In this document: positions 34,161 to 49,016 of the stretch, piece after piece
Position numbering within the stretch: the first letter of the stretch is position 1
How the letters are laid out: each line of letters opens with the position of its first letter
Source: Bryopsis sp. KO-2023
Taxonomy: Eukaryota; Chlorophyta; Ulvophyceae; Bryopsidales; Bryopsidaceae
Reading direction: 5' to 3'
Assembly (NCBI GenBank): GCA_030272585.1
Contig: BSYQ01000007.1
Coordinates: 1,554,001-1,618,000 of the forward strand
Length of the DNA: 64,000 bases
Position numbers and translations under genes: made by a program
Notes under the pieces: model-generated
Told to the model about the DNA's origin: nothing
Database searches by the model: none
What the model saw: the letters and a program-made list of their open reading frames with translations, nothing else

Positions 34161-35147
34161 ATGAAGTCGCTCGTTGCTTTTGTGGGGCTGGTCGGGTTAA
34201 TCGCGTCGGTCGCAGCGGAAGGGTCAGGCGAGGCTCTGACGGTCAGGAAAGATGGCAAGGAGTATGTCATTGGTATGTATCTGATGGATGGACGCTCTGC
34301 CCTTCGACTCGCTGCAGGAAGAACGTTTGTTGTGTGGAGCTTCACGCTGAGTTTGGTCGTTCTTACTGTGGTGCAGCCACCAAAAAGCAAACATCGGTGG
34401 ATCCTTGCCTGAGGTTTAAAACCTTCGAGATGTGCGAAGAGCAGGCCACATGCGGGGGAATACAAATCGGAGATCGATTTATTTGTCTGAAAACAGAAAG
34501 GGTGGAGATTCTGCACAACGCCCTCGCAGACTACTTCATTTCATCGCCGACCAGGGTAAGAGCTTATGACCACCTCAAACACTCCATCCACTTCTTCCAA
34601 TCAAAGCCCTACTAGCTTGTTGTTCCTCATTGTTATTCTTCCAACACAAATTTCATATCTTGTTTCTTTTCTTGTTACGCAGGCTGTTTGCGAATCACTG
34701 AAAAGCGAGGACGAATGCATCCGCACCGATGGATGCGATATCTTTGTATCGAAAAACACCAAAATGTGCGCCGCCCAGGAAGGCAGCTTCGATGTGTCCG
34801 GTGAAGGGGAGCTGGAATTCGAAGCACAAGGCATCGATGACTTCGACATTCTGCTCGCCGACGCAGAGGGTGGCGTCCTGGGAGAGGTCGGAATCGAGAT
34901 TCTGACATCCTTAGAAGATGATGTCGTCAGCAGCACTTTGGCAGGTTTCGGAGGCTGGGAGCTGGGGACCAATTTCGCGGTGTACCAGTTTCTGGCTGGG
35001 AACTTGAATGCTGGCCAGAGCGCATCGGCTGGAATTGGCACGAAGATCAGCAGGGACGAAATCGAGATTGGGCCAGAGAGGAGCTGGGAGAGAGGAAATG
35101 ATTTCGCTGTTACCATTCCTGCGGCGCGATTCAGAACTAGAAACTGA
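34161..35147 (+). CDS. Probable secreted cysteine-motif protein, unrecognised (2)
   Basis: Exons 34161-34272, 34377-34555 and 34683-35147 (TGA) give 251 residues with matching phases. The N terminus is a signal peptide: MKSLVAFVGLVGLIASVAA then EGSGE. The mature part contains two similar small cysteine units, CEEQATCGGIQIGDRFIC and CIRTDGCDIFVSKNTKMC, the second preceded by AVCESLKSEDE; they share the spacing C-x5/6-C-x9/10-C, which suggests an internal duplication. The exon boundary at 34555/34683 falls between the units. The C-terminal half is acidic and Gly-rich (FDVSGEGELEFEAQGIDDFD, GWELGTNFAVYQFLAGNLN) and ends with a basic FRTRN. Function unknown; extracellular location inferred. Confidence 0.75.
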
Positions 35148-38100
35148 AGCGGATAGTGAAGTTGTGTGAGATCTTGGACTCTTTTTTCTTGTTGTAAAAG
35201 GATTCTGTCTTCTTGTTGTTTCCTTTGCCTTCCAGCTGTGCATTCAACCAGAACACCCACAAACCTTTGGCTGCATTACAGAGGAGAAAACTCCACAGGT
35301 AGACATCCAGCCAATTAACCCCACCCCCTGAACTCAGTGGAAGAAGGGGCCGGTCTCATCTGGTCCATTGCTCTTTCCAATGAGCCACATATTGCCTTAA
35401 TTGGGCATCTCGGGTGATCATACCCCACCATTTTCACTCTGTATTTGCAGCTCAAAGGATTCCATCAACTGCACATGCGATTGATATGTGGTTCCTACCC
35501 TTTCGTTGCCACTTTGCACAAAGGAATATCAAAGCACCAGATACTTCCAGAACCACAAAACACATGACCGCATTCATCTCAGGAGATATTTTCAACCCTA
35601 AATCCTGGTGTTGGGAACGATGCAGTGAATGACCAGGGCAACCAGCATATACATACCATAGATAGGGTAATTTTCGCGTTGGACTAATTTTTGCGAGTAG
35701 GAAAAATCGCAAAAATTAGTGTCGCAAAAATAAAACACGCGAAAGTTCATGCGCGCAAAAATTACCCTATCTACGGTATATATACTACCATGCTCCACAC
35801 CATTTCTTGGACTACACAGTATCCAGATGCTGAAAACGTTTTTCAGTTGCTGTATGGGCCCTTGCAAAGGGAGCATAAGCAGCCTCCACGTTGGAATCTT
35901 TTTTCAATGAACCCTTTTCCAACTGAAAATGCCTCAACTCCATGAAATTCAACGACTGATTATTTTCAGCATGTGCGTCCTCGCTGCACACTCGATTCCT
36001 CAACCAGTCAAGACAGACACAGACTTCATGTTTCCCCCCCTCCACCCAATCTACAATTCCAGGGATAACCAGGATGGTTCAACCATATTGATGTCCAGAA
36101 ATATGTTTTTACATAGCTTCAGGGTTCACATCCTCTTCACAGCCAATCGACCACCCCAATTGACCAGCCCAACCACTGATAAAATATCATGGTGCTATGG
36201 CTGCAAAGTCCAGAACTACCATCCCTCATGGGGGTGTCTTTCCTCTTTTGAAGTTGGGTGGGGTGGTCGGTGAGAGCATGTTCTTCCAGAATCAATACAG
36301 ATATATTTTGCAACAAGGAGCATACTATTCCACTGTGCTGGGTTACTGTCAAACAACCATCTTTCTTTCAAAGTAGGTCAAAGGAAGCATTCTATAAGAA
36401 AGAGAGACAGCAAGGAAAACCCCTCACCTGGGACCTGGAAAACAAAACGAAAGAGCATACCCTGTCATAGCTGAGCGGCTTCTCAGGCAACAGTGTACTC
36501 GCTAATCATCAAAATTGTTATGCCCTGTTTAAGCGAAGTTCAGTGGTATGCATGTCCAAGACAGGAGAGGAATCACAAAAGCTGTAGGTGCTTGTCTCTT
36601 TCCCTTGATGCATCTCCTCCAGAAAACCGCGCCTTCCATAAAAAACACACCAAGTGAAATGGTCGACACCACCACCAACGCAGGAAAAGTGTTAGGAGTT
36701 GATCGGACCGCCAAAAACCAACGCGACAGACAAGAAAAAGACTGCAGATTCCATCGATTTTTTTTCCTTTTTGTGCAGGTTCTAGCTTTCCCGCCCCGCG
36801 GCTTGGGGGGTAACGTCGACAGCGTCCTCTTTGCAACGCTTGGCTTTGTGGTTCGTTCTCCAAACAGCCTGGTTCAGGATCAAATCATTCTTATCAAGAT
36901 ATCTTGGATTGTCTGGATCATCTTTCTAATATAACAGCACAACAAATGGCTGTTGAACGATCTTTAATCTACATTCTTTCACTGTTTCTCACTGTGACAA
37001 CAGACACTATGAGTCATTGAGTGTGAAAGAGTGAGATTGATAAGAGTTCTGGGTGACAGATTGAATAAGAGTGAGAATTATAGAATCATTTGCAGTTGCA
37101 GACTGACAGAAATATAAAAGATTTGAGAAGTGTGAGATCTGTGAGGGAGTGAGAAATATTTTGTTGGGTGTTTGGATATATCCATATCTGTAAATAATAA
37201 GACAGGGGTACTGGCTCGAAAGCCGCCCTGCCTTAAGAAATTTCCACCCCGCAAAGGGTGGGGGGGCATTGGAAATAGTTTTCAACCAGCATAAGCGATG
37301 TCTCGGTAGAACCTCATAGACGATCGCATTGCCCCAAGCGCAAAGATGTTTAGCAGAGAGCATGGACAAGACCGATCATTAAAAATGTTTCTTGTGCTGA
37401 ATAAAACATTGTTTTGCTACTGTAAAAAAATAAAGACGCAAAGCGCCTTTCAGAAATTTCCAAACGCGATAATATGCGAATGACCCTCGGTATCCTTTAG
37501 TAAAAGGCGAAAGGGTAGCGCGACGACAGAGTCATCCGCACCGCCACTGCCCACTAGTTTGCTGTGTAGGCGTCCATAAAAGACTAAGTTTTTGTATCCT
37601 GCTTGTGAGCAGTGTTGCTAAAACTTTAGCCTGCTTGTACGACCAACGCCTCATTCAAGTACGACGCGCTTTGGACAATGTTCTTCTCCACCCCACGCCC
37701 TTCTCCAATCAGAGATACCCTCACCTGCGAAGCTTTCACGCCGTGAAACGGAATGCACGACGGAGACCTAGAATATTGGCGGACTCCCCACCTCGGCCGT
37801 TTCACAGGAGCCCATCAGCTTTCTTCTTCGACTCGACCAGACGACGTCTTCAACCCTGGGCCCAGAAATTGCACAAAGATCGTCATATCCTTAGCGAGAT
37901 GCGCACAACGTTTGGGTTTGCCGTAAAAGAAACGCACAAGCCCTTGCAAATCTTTTGTCACCTGCATTGTTTAGCCGATGGAGAAGATGCTTCCTGATTG
38001 ATTGATTGGTTGGATGATTATCTGGTGGACCAACAGGAGAAACAAAAAGTTCTGTGTCGAAACTCATCTCCTGCCTTTTCTTAATGCTACTGCAGCCTTC

Positions 38101-38216
38101 ATATGTTTCTGAAGCGAGTGTTGTGCTTTTCTGCTCCATCGCTAGTCTATCCTTTTTTCATCAGCAACATTTCTAATACCTTTGATAATAAAAATCCCAA
38201 ATGCATCCCCCAAAAC
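35148..38216. other. Three-kilobase region without a supported gene
   Basis: It contains one MITE-like element (35654-35778). A plus frame at 37605-37997 encodes an Arg/His/Pro-rich sequence (PTPFSNQRYPHLRSFHAVK) from a GTG codon. Another at 36548-36934 follows a plausible acceptor at 36778 (tgtgcag). Neither has recognisable features, so they are left unassigned. Confidence 0.4.
35654..35778. mobile_element. MITE-like element with 21-bp terminal inverted repeats
   Basis: The left end TACCATAGATAGGGTAATTT is matched in reverse at the right end (aaattaccctatctacggta) with one mismatch. Inside is a second palindrome around 35683-35720 (actaatttttgcga / tcgcaaaaattagt). If the first and last TA are taken as target duplication, the element is 121 bp with CCATAG...CTACGG ends, as in Tc1/mariner-type MITEs. 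It has no coding capacity. Confidence 0.75.
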
Positions 38217-40998
38217 TCAGGGTTCGACTTCCTTAGCAAGAAACTCCATGATCCTCTCCTGCAAAATTGCTTTTTTCCCTCCGACAGGCAACTTTTTCGA
38301 TTTCAAGAAACACTTCATCTCTGGCACGCTCAGACTGACTAACTTCTTGCCAGCATCAAGCAGCTCCCTCACTTTTCCCTCAATCGACTTCGGGTCTAAG
38401 TCACCAGCTTTAGCCCTCTTCTTGGGTGGTGCCAGCGGTTTCTCCTCATCAAGAGGTCTACCCTTCTTTTCATCAGGTGCAGGTTTTTTTGCTTTCCCAA
38501 GCTTTTCGACTCGGCAAGCAGCACCTTCCTTGGTAGGTTTGCCACTTTTTAAATCGATTTCACCCTTTTCTTTTCCTGAACCTGTGCCCTGTTGCATTTC
38601 CGAACCCTTCAAATGCTGATCGGGAGGTTTTGCCGCCGGCTTCCGGCTGGGTGCACTTGATTCAGATGTCACACCAAATGCCTTCGCCTTGGGCGCTTTT
38701 GATTTGTTGGTTTTCCCCATCTTTGGCACCTCTTGCTGAGGTCTTTGAAGAGTGCGTTTTGATATGTGAGGGGCCTGGTGTTTTGCCACAGTTTTTGCAA
38801 CCACACCTCCACACGGAACCCCCCCCTTTCGCCTCCCTAACAAAACGGGCTTGACAAAGCCAGCAGTCTCTGCCCTTTCCACTCGTTTTAACTGATGTTT
38901 AGGGCATTCCTGGCATTCATCTGGCTTCACCAAACCAGAGGTTTTCACCCAACTGGCCAAACGCCGCTGACACCTCCAAGATAACCGTCCCACCTCCACT
39001 GAGCCCCTCTCAAATCCAGCGTGCCTGCGTCTTTCGTTACCCAGCATAGGAAATGGACAAATCTTTCCCTCAAATCTCAGCTTGGGTAGGAGGTCTGACG
39101 GTTTGTCATCGTTTTCAACTTTGGAGGCTGTGCACCAGCCAGGGCTCGACACGTTCCTGTCAAGATGTAACGAGGTTGGGCCCTCGTGCTCCTGGATTTG
39201 TCTCGGCATGTCCAGTCTTTCGTTGCATTCAATCAGTTTCAGATTGCTGCCACCCCACAGCTCCAACCGCACATTGCTGAGATCAGCCTGCATTTCCAGG
39301 ATTGATTTTTTCGGCCATGTGGTGGATAGAGTGACAATACAGCAGCTGCAAGGTGGAGCAAGTTTTGATATTGAATTTCTTCGATGGTTATGATTCGGTA
39401 GCTTCCAGACATGTTGTCACCTCACTCTGGCTCTGGGTTATCCTGTCTGCCCTTTCAGTTTCAGTTGAAACCAGCTAGCCGAATTTCACATGTTCCAAGT
39501 GGAAAAAAAAGGGGACTCACCTCAAGCTGCTTCATAATTCTTTCATGTCCCCCACATCTTGATTTGGAATTGACGTGAGAGAGCCCAGACAGCGACCACG
39601 CGCAGCAACTGGGGATGGTCATGGCGGCTTCATCGTCGCATTGCTCCATGTCGAAAGTCACATCGATGTAATGAGGAATCTCCTGTGGCAGCTGGTAGCC
39701 GCAGTTGTCCAGCCAAAATTTTGCAACGCTGGGGTGCTCTTTGCGAACTGAGCAAATTGATGCAGGCCTGGCATCCACCAATTAGTTAAGAATTAGACCA
39801 CTGATCGAGGAATGCGATGAGGAAAAAAAATAAAAAGAGTCTGTCTTATTGAGAAATATTCGGAAAATTGATTGCCTTTCTTGATGGTGAGGTTCAATAT
39901 GGAATTGAACATATGTCAATATGTCCCTTTGAATTCGTTGAATAAAAAAAAAGAGGAAAGCCTGTTGGAGCAGGTTTCTCATCACAGGACACAAACGAAG
40001 GGACGATTGAGCAGAACCTGACCTGCAATCGGGTAGCACGGTGCATTTGACTCCTCTCAAGAAGCATCTTACCCTGCTAACCAGCACAGGATCTCTCCAG
40101 AAATCGGGATTCGCATGCACTTCACCTGCCAACTCTCTCTTGATGTCGTTCAATGCATCCTCGAGCGACCATGGTCGAAAACGGACCACACCTGCCAACG
40201 AGAACTGTTACAGTTTCCCCCGCCAAGGTCAAGAGGCCTAGAATACGCGAGATTTCCAGTGAAATGGATGCAGGATGTTCTTCATTTCTTTTACCTGAAC
40301 GCGCGATAAGAGCTACGGTTTTGCCGCCGTCAGGCACTGAGCGTATGTCAATACTGACCGCCATACATTCAGAGGTCTCTCCAGGCGGCGCACTCAGAAA
40401 GTCCGAATTCAACAAGATATCGTCCCCGAGCTCCCGCCAGCCGCCACGATGCAAAGCCACAACAACAGACCGCCTCAAAGCTTCAATGCCTTCCTCCATG
40501 GTCAAACTGGATGCGCGAGATTCCTCCATCCCATCGACAGCGATACCCATCTGCGATTGCATGCGTGCGAGGAATTCATGGACATCGCGATTGGCTGCCT
40601 GAAAGACACCACCCGCATCAACTCACAAGCCATCGCCCATTTTCTTTTGTCAATCCATATCGGAAGGAATCATTCAGACCTAACCTCGCAGCACACCACC
40701 GTGGCTCCACCGCCGTCTCTGGGGAGCGCTACGACGCGATCCCGAATCGCGCTAGATTGGATTCTTTTGCAAATAGCTCTCGATTCCTGTTCCAATGCGA
40801 GTCGATGCTGCCATGCTTCGCTGGGATCGTCTCTTTCAACGGGAGGCCGTTTTGGTGTTTTGCCATGCACAATCGTCTTGCACAAGTTCGCAGAATTGAA
40901 GGGGCTTTCGAGCAGAATAGAACCACCGTTGCGAAGGCAATTCTCCATCCAAACAGTCGATTCGGGCTCGATGCCGGAGGAACAAGCCTCTTTCTCTC
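38217..40998 (-). CDS. C18orf63 (DUF4708)-like protein with C-terminal SAP motif, 5' incomplete
   Basis: Five exons with consistent phases: 40685-40998 (internal acceptor, start exon upstream unresolved), 40295-40598, 40023-40191, 39521-39767 and 38217-39287. The order of motifs recalls human C18orf63: LGDDILLNSDFLSAPPGE, then VVRFRPWSLEDALNDIKREL, KCTVLPDCR, FWLDNCGYQLPQE and FPMLGNERRRH. This match is from memory and moderate. After about 170 residues of basic low-complexity sequence (KTNKSKAPKAKAFG, KKPAPDEKKGRP) the last 40 residues form a SAP-like DNA-binding motif: LVSLSVPEMKCFLKSKKLPV then GGKKAILQERI. A nuclear, chromatin-linked role is inferred only from the SAP motif and basic tail. 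The family itself is uncharacterised. Confidence 0.65.
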
Positions 40999-42531
40999 CT
41001 GTCACATCATTATCATAAAACGATTCACATTATGCACTTGATGATCTCCAGCTGACACATCCCCAGCACCACATGCAAAACTGGGCAGGATTGGGAATTT
41101 GATTGGTAACCTGACCCCTTGGCAAAACAGTTCACTGTAAAAAAAAAGCAAAGTACTCATTACAAGGCTCTGCCAATATATATTCGTATACACATGAAAT
41201 GATGGAATTGAAAGGATCTTGGAATCGAACCAAGCATGGAACCTTATCCTTCTTCAAAACAGAATTTGATACTGGAGAGTCCTGCAATTCAATGCAACAC
41301 CAGACATTCAGACCCCAGGCGAATGTTATCCCTGACTTATTGGGTGATAAACCACCACCACCACCACCGACGCCGACGCTGCCATCGCTTCAGTTCCCAA
41401 TAGTCCACATAACATTCAATCCATTCCAAAGACTGCTATCAGGTAACAGAGTCCGACATGATTCTGACCCGGTTCGTTTCTCTGGAAGAATATCCTCTTT
41501 AACCACCAGAAGAAATGAATACCAATCAATCAATGATACATTGTTGCCAATACCTCCGCTGTAGGAACGAGGAGTTTGAAAACATACAAAACATAAATCA
41601 CACGCTTTCTGCACTGGGAGAGTATCCGTTTATGTTTCTGCATGCCTGTTTTTTTTGGCACAGATTTAGGGACACTAATTGCCAAAAATTGATATTGGAC
41701 GTATTATTCTGAATGTGCAAGAATTGATATCGATATTTTCTACAATACCACTTGTAGTCACTAAACCAATAAAATAGTATTAGCAATACAATGATATCTA
41801 TCTGGGGCCTGGACACTTTAACAAACAGTAACAAATTCGAAACAGGCATCCTCCCTTCACAGATTTTCCAGCTGGAGTTTTGGTAAAACCTCGTGTGCAA
41901 CCTATCTTTGGGTCCAGACTGAAAACTCCTTTGTATCAAGAGAGATCTCGATGCGGCCACCTTAAACAATACATATCCTTAAAAAAAAATGGAATCTTTC
42001 TTTCGTTCTCAATTGGAAGGATCTGGCTGAAGATTGTAGAACGAATCGAGGACTGTGATTGTGCGATTCTGTGAGGCTGCGTGGCAGTTGGGTTTTGCTC
42101 CCATCAACCACGTGGTTGACACACATTTGTATTGGAGGGGGGGCACGTTTATGACGTCAGCAGATCAGTTACCCACCCTGCCGATGGCTCAGCGGAATCA
42201 AAGCCAGATGGGGCTGGAGTGGTTTGGGTTGTCCGAAACTGGCCCCGAAGTTTGTTGGGATTGCAGGGAAGAACCTCAATATTTGATGATTCACGTTGGT
42301 GGGAGGACGTGAGAGTTGCTCCGAGTTGAAAAAACGGAAAAGGATGACAACCACAGAGGTCGGTAGCTTTCTGTGCGTCTTCGGGCGTTGCCTGTGGATC
42401 TGTCGTTGAGCGACGTTTGTTTTTTTGCCTTGCCTGTTTCCGGTTTCGACCTCGTGGCGAGCACGGTGACGCGAGTGCCGCGATGCGTGGTTGCGGTCAT
42501 GGTTGTGAGATGCTTTTGTTGTTACCTGTAG
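40999..42531. other. Divergent 5' region of the C18orf63-like and YAK1 genes
   Basis: The missing first exons of both divergent genes should lie here. I could not place them: no ATG exon with a matching phase stands out. A short CCACCACCACCACCACC run lies near 41353. A T-arm-like hairpin on the minus strand near 41216-41231 is discussed under rejected items. Confidence 0.35.
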
Positions 42532-46976
<4,445 letters not shown>

Positions 46977-49016
46977 CGAAAAAAAAAACCAAACAAAGAA
47001 ACAGCACCAAACTCAAAATAGTTGGAAAAAGGGGGAAGATGAGAGATGCCACATTGCCCAGCAATATGTGCCTTGGAAGGGAAGCCAAGAAAAGATTGGG
47101 AGGGGCGTTTTTCCAGCAGTGCGATTGCATGTGTTGTTGTTTGGGGATGGGGGTGCATGAAAGAAGGGGTGGGTTTGAATGAAAAAATGGGCTGGAGAGT
47201 TGGTTCAGGGGGAGCAGAAAAATGGGAAGAAAGAAAGGGGAAAATTGAGCATTCACAGTCTTGAGCGTGAGGGGCTGGGCAAAGTGAACTAGGAAAGAAA
47301 AGATAAGTCGGGTGCCAGGGAAAGAGAAGGAAAAAATTACGGATGCCTGTGGTGGAAAGGGTGATTGGGGAGGAAAGAGGGGGGGTGGGGGGAAAGAAAA
47401 CAGGGGAAAGAAAACAGGGGACACTGCCTTGGTGTCTGACTCGATTTGGGGTGTGGTTTTTTTTTTTGTTGTTGTTGTTGGAAGATTGTAAGCTGGCATC
47501 CTCAGGGAAAAGGAGAGAGAAAAGTCGAAGAAAAAAACGGGGCATGTTTTTTCCAAAACAAAACAGAAAGAAAAAAGGGAAATGACTCTTCCGTCTGATT
47601 TTGGTCGAAGATTTGCAGGCTGATGCAGTCTCTAGATTTTTTTGTTTTTTTTTCTTCTTCAAGTATGCTCAATTGGCATCCCCATGGAGATGTAATAAGG
47701 ATAATTTACGCCGCCAGGGAAAAAGTAAAATGCAGTATCACTGGAGGCTGCCGCACCATCGATTTTGGTGGGGACCAAAACAAATGCAGGGGTTTCTGAT
47801 GAAGGGGTTGATTGACTGAAGGACACGCAGGTGTCGAGATCACAGAAACCCTCCTGGCCTAATATCGTTTTTGCCTGGTGTTGTGATTATATTTTTATTG
47901 TTTTGTTGGTACTAGGAAGGTGAGGGAGTCCTCGATTGTTTTACTTTTCTTTTTTTGGATGGGTGAATCTTGAGATATCGAAGGGATTTTGGGAGGAAGT
48001 GTAACTGCTTCAATTGAGCACCCAGGAACATTATCTTTCGTCATTTCTTGCAATTTGAATCTTGGGTCGAGATGCCCCAAAACGAGGTTTTTGCTGTTGC
48101 ATCTTGCAACCATCTTTGCCTGTTTGTGCTGGGATGGAATATTTCTTGCCCTAGTTGATAAAACGATCGACCCGGATGGAAGTGAGCTGATGATGAGTTC
48201 AATGCCAAAAATTACAATACGACGAAAAAAAGCACCACTGAGCTTCAGGGTCACCACTGGCCTTTTGTCGATCCATCACTGGATGCCTTCTCTACGCAGC
48301 TTCCTGTTGGTGAGGGGTTTGGCCTGGCATTGGCTCTTACACCTTCCTCCCCCTCCCTGAAGGAGTTGGAAAGTCTAGAGAAGGGGGTTCACCTTGAGAA
48401 CACATGCTCTGAAGGTGATTGGTGATTGATGTTTTTCTGAGCGAATGGAGCCCTCAGCGTCAAATTGGAAAAAAAGCCCCTCTGATGTCATGTCTTTTAG
48501 ACTAGAGGTCGTTCGAAAACTGGTGATTGGTTTATTGATACTGTGCCCCCCCTGGATCTTGGTGAACAGAAACCATGTCCGACCTGTGAAGCAAGACACC
48601 TCTGTGCAGCACAACTTGAGCAAAACATAACATTGGCTTTATGTAGGAATTCAGCTTCCGATTCGAAAAATGAATAGATTCAAAGAACGTCCAGCATCTC
48701 CTGGAATGGTTTTAATGGTTTTAAGATTGAGTGAAGACTTCCACAGCTTGAAAAACATAAAATTTACACAGACCTACCATCACCAACTACAATCAAAAAC
48801 TCAAAACAAATATGCAAACCCAGCATCTGCCAGAAATCAGCATCTCTCTCCCCTAAAACCCCCCCGACTCGAGTTAACAGGCATCACCTGACAACGTTCA
48901 TTGAGAAATTTATCATTGTAGTTCAATTTGCCTGCCCAGTTCCTCCCTCCCAGCCAATCTCTCAAAATTTTCCTATCGCTTCAAAACCTTGAAATTGATA
49001 CAACCCTGAAAAAGAG
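46977..49016. other. Intergenic region between convergent YAK1 and MFP genes
   Basis: The first 600 bases past the YAK1 stop are strongly purine-rich on the plus strand (A and G runs), probably 3' untranslated sequence. From 47.7 to 49.0 kb I see no exon. Confidence 0.45.

Noticed and set aside
41215-41240. tRNA gene on the minus strand, suggested by a perfect T-arm CTTGG-TTCGATT-CCAAG and B-box GGTTCGATTCC
   Set aside because: No A-box and acceptor partner at the right distance; the best partner gives a 102-base molecule without a clear anticodon arm. At most a tRNA-derived fragment.
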